From: Steroidobacteraceae bacterium
GTDB taxonomy: Bacteria; Pseudomonadota; Gammaproteobacteria; Steroidobacterales; Steroidobacteraceae
Assembly: GCA_025458905.1 (NCBI GenBank)
Contig: JALORN010000002.1
Coordinates: 80,715 to 144,714 of the forward strand
Direction of reading: 5' to 3'
Length of the DNA: 64,000 nt
The notes under the pieces are model-generated. The model was not told the origin of the DNA. It ran no database searches and saw only the letters and a program-made list of their open reading frames with translations. Below, one piece after another: positions 60,441-64,000 of this stretch. The first letter of the stretch is position 1. Each line of letters starts with the position of its first letter. The position numbers and the translations under genes were made by a program.

Positions 60441-61205
60441 ATGCCGCGTTCCCTGAGCCGTGGTCTCGCGGTCATCCTGGCGCTCAACGCGGAGGAGAGT
60501 GCCACCGTGGTCGAGCTCGCCCGCGCACTGCGCATCCCGCGGGCCTCCCTGTACCGCGTTCTCGCGACGCTCGTCGCCGACGGGTTCGTCGAGGTCGACC
60601 GCACGGAGCAGCGCTACCGCCTCACCCCGCGGGTGCGGGCGCTGAGTGACGGATTCTCGGACGACCTTTACCTCGCCGCGGTGGCCAGGCCAGAACTGCT
60701 GTCGGTCACCCGTACCCTGAGCTGGCCCGTGTCCCTGGGCATGCTCTCCGGCACCGAGATCGTGGTCCGGGCAAGTACGGACCACGCCAGCCCGATCGCG
60801 GCCGACCGGTTCGGCGTCGGCTACCGGATGCCTCTGCTGACCACCGCCACGGGCTTGTGCGTGCTCGCGCACCTCGATCGCTCCGCCCGCGACGACCTGC
60901 TCGAAGCAGTCGCCCGGGCGGGAGCGCACGACGCGCCAGCCGGTCGGGAACGCACGGCGCTGGAGGTGCGACTGCGCGAGATCCGCAATCGCGGTTTCAG
61001 CACGTTCGACCGCCGCCGGCAATCGACCGATGCGACGTCGATCGCGGTACCGGTACGCGTGCCCGGGGGAGACGTGAAGGGTGCCATCACGCTGCGGTAT
61101 GCGAAGGCTGCGCTGGCCCTGCCTGCTGCCGTGCAGAAATTCGTGCCGACGATGCGTGAAGCGGCGCGCCGCATCGCGGAACGGGCTGGTGCGGGCCAGC
61201 GCTAG
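60441..61205 (+). CDS. IclR-family transcriptional regulator
   Basis: A 254-residue regulator. The N-terminal winged helix-turn-helix (SATVVELARALRIPRASLYRVLATLVADGFVEVDRTEQRYRLT, about residues 19-62) is followed by the IclR effector-binding domain (MPLLTTATGLCVLAHLD, EIRNRGFSTFDRR, SIAVPVRVPGGDVKGAITLRY). It is co-transcribed with the MORN gene and flanked by two copies of a 16-bp motif. It probably controls the TonB receptor and aminotransferase downstream, and possibly the divergent operon. The effector is unknown; IclR proteins often sense aromatic acids. Confidence 0.9.
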   Translation: MPRSLSRGLAVILALNAEESATVVELARALRIPRASLYRVLATLVADGFVEVDRTEQRYRLTPRVRALSDGFSDDLYLAAVARPELLSVTRTLSWPVSLGMLSGTEIVVRASTDHASPIAADRFGVGYRMPLLTTATGLCVLAHLDRSARDDLLEAVARAGAHDAPAGRERTALEVRLREIRNRGFSTFDRRRQSTDATSIAVPVRVPGGDVKGAITLRYAKAALALPAAVQKFVPTMREAARRIAERAGAGQR

Positions 61206-61268
61206 GACGCGAGCAAAACGGGAGTTCTCGCGCGACCCGGCGCTAGACGCAACATCTGGCCCGCCGGC

Positions 61269-61284
61269 TGTCCAGTATTGAGAC
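61269..61284. promoter_or_regulatory. candidate IclR operator, copy 2
   Basis: TGTCCAGTATTGAGAC is the reverse complement of copy 1 with two mismatches (14 of 16 identical). It stands about 85 bp upstream of the TonB receptor start, in the 162-bp gap after the iclR gene. Confidence 0.55.
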
Positions 61285-61367
61285 AGTCTCTTCCCTGCAC
61301 TTGCCGCGCCACCGACCGGCCGTGGACCCTCGGACGAATCGCGGCCTGCGATGTTCGGGGGAGCAAC

Positions 61368-63752
61368 ATGGGCGCATCGACTGCACTGCAACGTTTCTCG
61401 TCTCTGTCACTGCCTGCGCTGGTGGTCGCCGGCGCGGGTCTCTGGGCGATCCCGCCGGCGGCACGTGCGCAGGACGCCGCGACGCAAGGGCCGGTGCTGG
61501 AGGAAATCGTGGTCTCGGCCCGCAAGCGCGAGGAGTCGTTGATCGACGTGCCGCTCGCCATCTCCGTGCTCTCTGCCAAGGACCTCGACGCCCGGCAGAT
61601 CACGGAACTCGACGACATCGCGGCGTTCAGCCCCGGATTCTTCTACGGAGGTCCTTCCGTCGGCGCCAACGCACGCAACAACCGCCGGATGATCATCCGC
61701 GGCATGCAGTTCAACACGGACGTGCAGACCAAGCAGGGAGCGACCCTGTTCATCGATGGCGCGCCGGTGACCGGGGCGGAATTCGGGCGCCTGCGGGGCA
61801 TCGAGCGGGTCGAGGTGATCAAGGGGCCGCAGAGCGCCTACTTCGGCCGGTCCACCTTCGCCGGCGCGATCAACATCATCACCCGCCGGCCGCGAAACGA
61901 ATGGGGCGGCGAGGTGTATGCGGACATCGGCCAGTACGGCTGGCAGGATCTCGGCGCGACCCTCGAGGGCCCGGTCTTCAGTGAATCAGTGGCCTTTCGC
62001 CTCGACCTCAGCGACTACTCCCAGGACGGCCAGTACCGCAATGCCGGCGGGCGTGGCGAGAGGCTGGGCGAGAGGCAGACGCGGGACGCCGCGTTGACCT
62101 TCCTGGCCACGCCGTCGGACGACTTCTCGGCGAAGCTGCGCATGCATTACTGGGAGGACGAGGACGGGCCGCCGCCCGGGTTCACGTTCGCGTCCGGCAA
62201 TGCGCAGGATGCCTTCAACTGCAATCGTGGCGGCAACTCCCCGGTCGTCAACGGCATGAACAACTGGATCTGCGGTGTCCCCCGGCAGCCGACGCGCGGC
62301 GAGATCTCCCTCGACACCGTCGTCACGCCGGACGTGGCTCTGAGACTCGCGAACGGTAGTCCCGGCCAGATCGCGTTGCTGGGCTCCTGGCTCGACGGCT
62401 ACGGACTCAAGAGGAAGGCCCACGAGATCAGCTTGTTCCTCGACTACCAGTTCGCCAATGGCTGGAGCCTGTCCTCCATCTCCGCCTGGCACGACAACAA
62501 GCACCGGACCGTGGACGACCTGGACCGGCGCGCCACCGAGTCGCGCGGCCTCGCGCGCAACTGGGTCCAGATCGGCGACAACGTCCGCGAGGACTTCAGC
62601 CAGGAACTGCGTCTGACCTCCAGCCAGGAGGGGCGCTTCACCTGGCTCGTCGGCGCCAACTACAACGACATCACGGCAAAGACTGTCGCCACCACGCGAC
62701 TGCTCGGCACCTGGACGAGCGGTCAAGGTATCTCGACCAACGCCGTGGAAACGATCGGCCTGTTCGGTGCAGCGGCCTACAAGTTCACCGATCGATGGAT
62801 CCTGAACGTCGAAGGCCGCTACCAGGAGGACAAGGTCACCGACGGCGTGCAGCTGGGCGCGACTTTGTCCGACACGTTCGTCAGCGAGACACCGCGAGTG
62901 ATCCTGGAGTACAAGCCAGCCGACAACCAGACCTTCTACGCCAGCTTCTCCCAGGGAACCCGGCCCGGATCCTTCAATCCGAACGTCGTGGGCTTGCCCT
63001 CCAGTGTCCTGTCGTGCCTGCTCGCCGAGGCGGGCGCGGACACCGCCGTACCCGAGGAGGAGCTCGACAGCTATGAACTTGGCTTCAAGGGGCGCCTCTT
63101 CGACGATCGCCTGCAACTCACGGCTGCGGTGTACTCCGCGGAGTGGCGCAAGCAAAACAATCGAGGTGGTCCGCTGTGCCGGTTCCCGGACGGCACCACG
63201 CAGACCGTGTTCGTGACGGGCACCGGCGGCGCGACCGACCTCCGGGGCGTCGAGCTCGAGATGCAGTTCGCCGCCACCGAGCGGCTCACGCTCGAGGCGA
63301 CGTTCGCGTGGAACGACTCCGAGATCCTCACGCGCGACTGCGCCGACTGCCTGGGAATCCTCGGCGTCCGCGAGATCGCGGGCCTGCGCAAGGAATTCTC
63401 CCGGACACCGATCGTCAGCGGTACCGCCTCGGCGGATTACCGTGGCTCGTTCGGCAACGGGATGTCCTGGTTCGCGCGTGGCGACTACATCTTCCGCGGC
63501 AGCACCTGGGCCACGGAGGCCAACGTCGCCGAGACCGGCGACCAGCAGCTGGTGAACCTGCGGCTCGGCCTCGAGCGCGACGCGTGGCGGCTCGAGGCGT
63601 ACGTCAACAACGCCCTCGACAACGACACCTTCTCGGGCTTCCAGCGGTTCACGGACGGCTCGGTGTCGGCGACCGCCGTCATGATGACGGCGGGTCTCGC
63701 GGAGAAGCGTACCGTGGGCGTGCGTGCCTCCTACCGCTTCGGCGAGCGCTGA
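61368..63752 (+). CDS. TonB-dependent outer-membrane receptor
   Basis: A 794-residue receptor: signal peptide (LPALVVAGAGLWAIPPAARAQD), TonB-box-like LEEIVVSARKREE, plug domain with DVPLAISVLSAKDLDARQITELDDIAAFSPGF and GPQSAYFGRSTFAGAINIITRRP, then the barrel ending VGVRASYRFGER. The usual terminal Phe is four residues in (YRF-GER). The ATG at 61368 has GGGGGAG upstream; an earlier frame opening at 61278 would not give a signal peptide. It precedes an aminotransferase gene by 14 bp, so both may act on the same imported compound. A paralogue of the receptor at 54069, clearly diverged. Confidence 0.9.
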   Translation: MGASTALQRFSSLSLPALVVAGAGLWAIPPAARAQDAATQGPVLEEIVVSARKREESLIDVPLAISVLSAKDLDARQITELDDIAAFSPGFFYGGPSVGANARNNRRMIIRGMQFNTDVQTKQGATLFIDGAPVTGAEFGRLRGIERVEVIKGPQSAYFGRSTFAGAINIITRRPRNEWGGEVYADIGQYGWQDLGATLEGPVFSESVAFRLDLSDYSQDGQYRNAGGRGERLGERQTRDAALTFLATPSDDFSAKLRMHYWEDEDGPPPGFTFASGNAQDAFNCNRGGNSPVVNGMNNWICGVPRQPTRGEISLDTVVTPDVALRLANGSPGQIALLGSWLDGYGLKRKAHEISLFLDYQFANGWSLSSISAWHDNKHRTVDDLDRRATESRGLARNWVQIGDNVREDFSQELRLTSSQEGRFTWLVGANYNDITAKTVATTRLLGTWTSGQGISTNAVETIGLFGAAAYKFTDRWILNVEGRYQEDKVTDGVQLGATLSDTFVSETPRVILEYKPADNQTFYASFSQGTRPGSFNPNVVGLPSSVLSCLLAEAGADTAVPEEELDSYELGFKGRLFDDRLQLTAAVYSAEWRKQNNRGGPLCRFPDGTTQTVFVTGTGGATDLRGVELEMQFAATERLTLEATFAWNDSEILTRDCADCLGILGVREIAGLRKEFSRTPIVSGTASADYRGSFGNGMSWFARGDYIFRGSTWATEANVAETGDQQLVNLRLGLERDAWRLEAYVNNALDNDTFSGFQRFTDGSVSATAVMMTAGLAEKRTVGVRASYRFGER

Positions 63753-63766
63753 AGCGGACCGTAGCC

Positions 63767-64000
63767 ATGGCCTGGGCACCGAAAGCCATATTGATGAACG
63801 GACGGCTCCTGCCGTTCGCGGAGGCCGCGATCCATCCGCTCAGCCTGGCGGTGACCTACGCGACCACGGTGTTCGAGGGGCTGCGCGCCTACCGGGTCAC
63901 GACGACGGATGAAGCGGCTCCGCGCTTCGCGCTGTTCCGCTTCGCCGAGCACGTCAAGCGCCTGCACGTGGGCATGAAGCTCCTGAGGATGGACCCCGTG
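63767..64000 (+). CDS. class IV aminotransferase, branched-chain (IlvE) type (3' truncated by window edge)
   Basis: Only the first 78 residues are in the window. MNGRLLPFAEAAIHPLSLAVTYATTVFEGLRAYRV and FRFAEHVKRLHVGMKLLRM match the N-terminal domain of fold-type IV PLP aminotransferases of the IlvE group, including the region contacting the substrate carboxylate (FEGLRAY). The PLP lysine lies beyond the window. It is 14 bp after the TonB receptor gene. Branched-chain amino acids are the default substrate, but the catabolic context allows others. Confidence 0.8.
   Translation, partial: MAWAPKAILMNGRLLPFAEAAIHPLSLAVTYATTVFEGLRAYRVTTTDEAAPRFALFRFAEHVKRLHVGMKLLRMDPV

Overview
The window is a stretch of very GC-rich DNA (third codon positions almost always G or C) from a Gram-negative proteobacterium. 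Signs of a Gram-negative cell are two TonB-dependent receptors, an OmpL-like porin, Tat- and Sec-exported proteins and lipoproteins. Paired AT-rich repeats around a REP-type Y1 transposase and the style of the TonB receptors suggest a gammaproteobacterium, possibly near Steroidobacterales/Nevskiales. That placement is inference; a betaproteobacterium is not excluded.

Region 1-25.65 kb is a dense catabolic island of three modules, with many start/stop overlaps (ATGA, GTGA). Module A (1-6859) begins with the 3' part of a 2,5-dihydroxypyridine 5,6-dioxygenase (NicX family). It continues with an alpha/beta hydrolase resembling N-formylmaleamate deformylase, two MDR oxidoreductases, a Tat-exported gluconate-dehydrogenase subunit-3-like protein, an acyl-CoA dehydrogenase, a small YdhR-like protein and a Rieske oxygenase. 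A LysR regulator faces it. Module B (7952-13564) holds a membrane protein, an HMG-CoA-lyase-type enzyme, a CaiB/BaiF CoA-transferase, a one-chain aconitase-superfamily hydratase with its swivel domain at the N terminus, and a D-2-hydroxyacid dehydrogenase. This looks like a hydrate/activate/cleave route for a branched dicarboxylic acid. Module C (13680-25647) encodes an anthraniloyl-CoA/salicylyl-CoA monooxygenase-reductase, SDR, MarR regulator, enoyl-CoA hydratase, acyl-CoA dehydrogenase, RidA, a second flavin oxidoreductase, a 3-oxoadipyl-CoA-type thiolase, a FadB-like fusion and glutaryl-CoA dehydrogenase. Together these make an almost complete aerobic CoA-dependent route from 2-aminobenzoate (or salicylate) to central metabolism; only the CoA ligase is missing.

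Region 25.7-37.5 kb holds mixed single genes: two DUF4142 proteins, a fasciclin protein, a PhoD-type phosphatase, a porin, a PoxB-like ThDP enzyme, a clear homologue of the chlorophyll-pathway enzyme BciA, cupins, a sulfatase-modifying-factor-like protein and a vapBC pair with a palindromic operator. Region 37.8-48.0 kb has gltB and gltD, a REP-associated Y1 transposase and five loci carrying an AT-rich repeat with core GGGACAGATTTATTT. The repeats sit directly after stop codons, flank the transposase, supply the first codons of the next gene, and in one place lie inside the gltB reading frame.

Region 48.0-53.8 kb has a CpcT/CpeT-like plus DUF3598-like exported protein, a HipA-type kinase of the YjjJ family with a broken nucleotidyltransferase gene behind it, a DUF1993 protein, a second PIN/antitoxin pair and an alpha/beta hydrolase. 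Region 54-64 kb has a TonB-receptor operon on the minus strand, then MORN-repeat and IclR genes, a second TonB receptor and the start of a class IV aminotransferase on the plus strand. A 16-bp motif repeated in the two intergenic regions on either side of the MORN-iclR pair is a good candidate operator. I saw no tRNA, rRNA, CRISPR array or phage genes.
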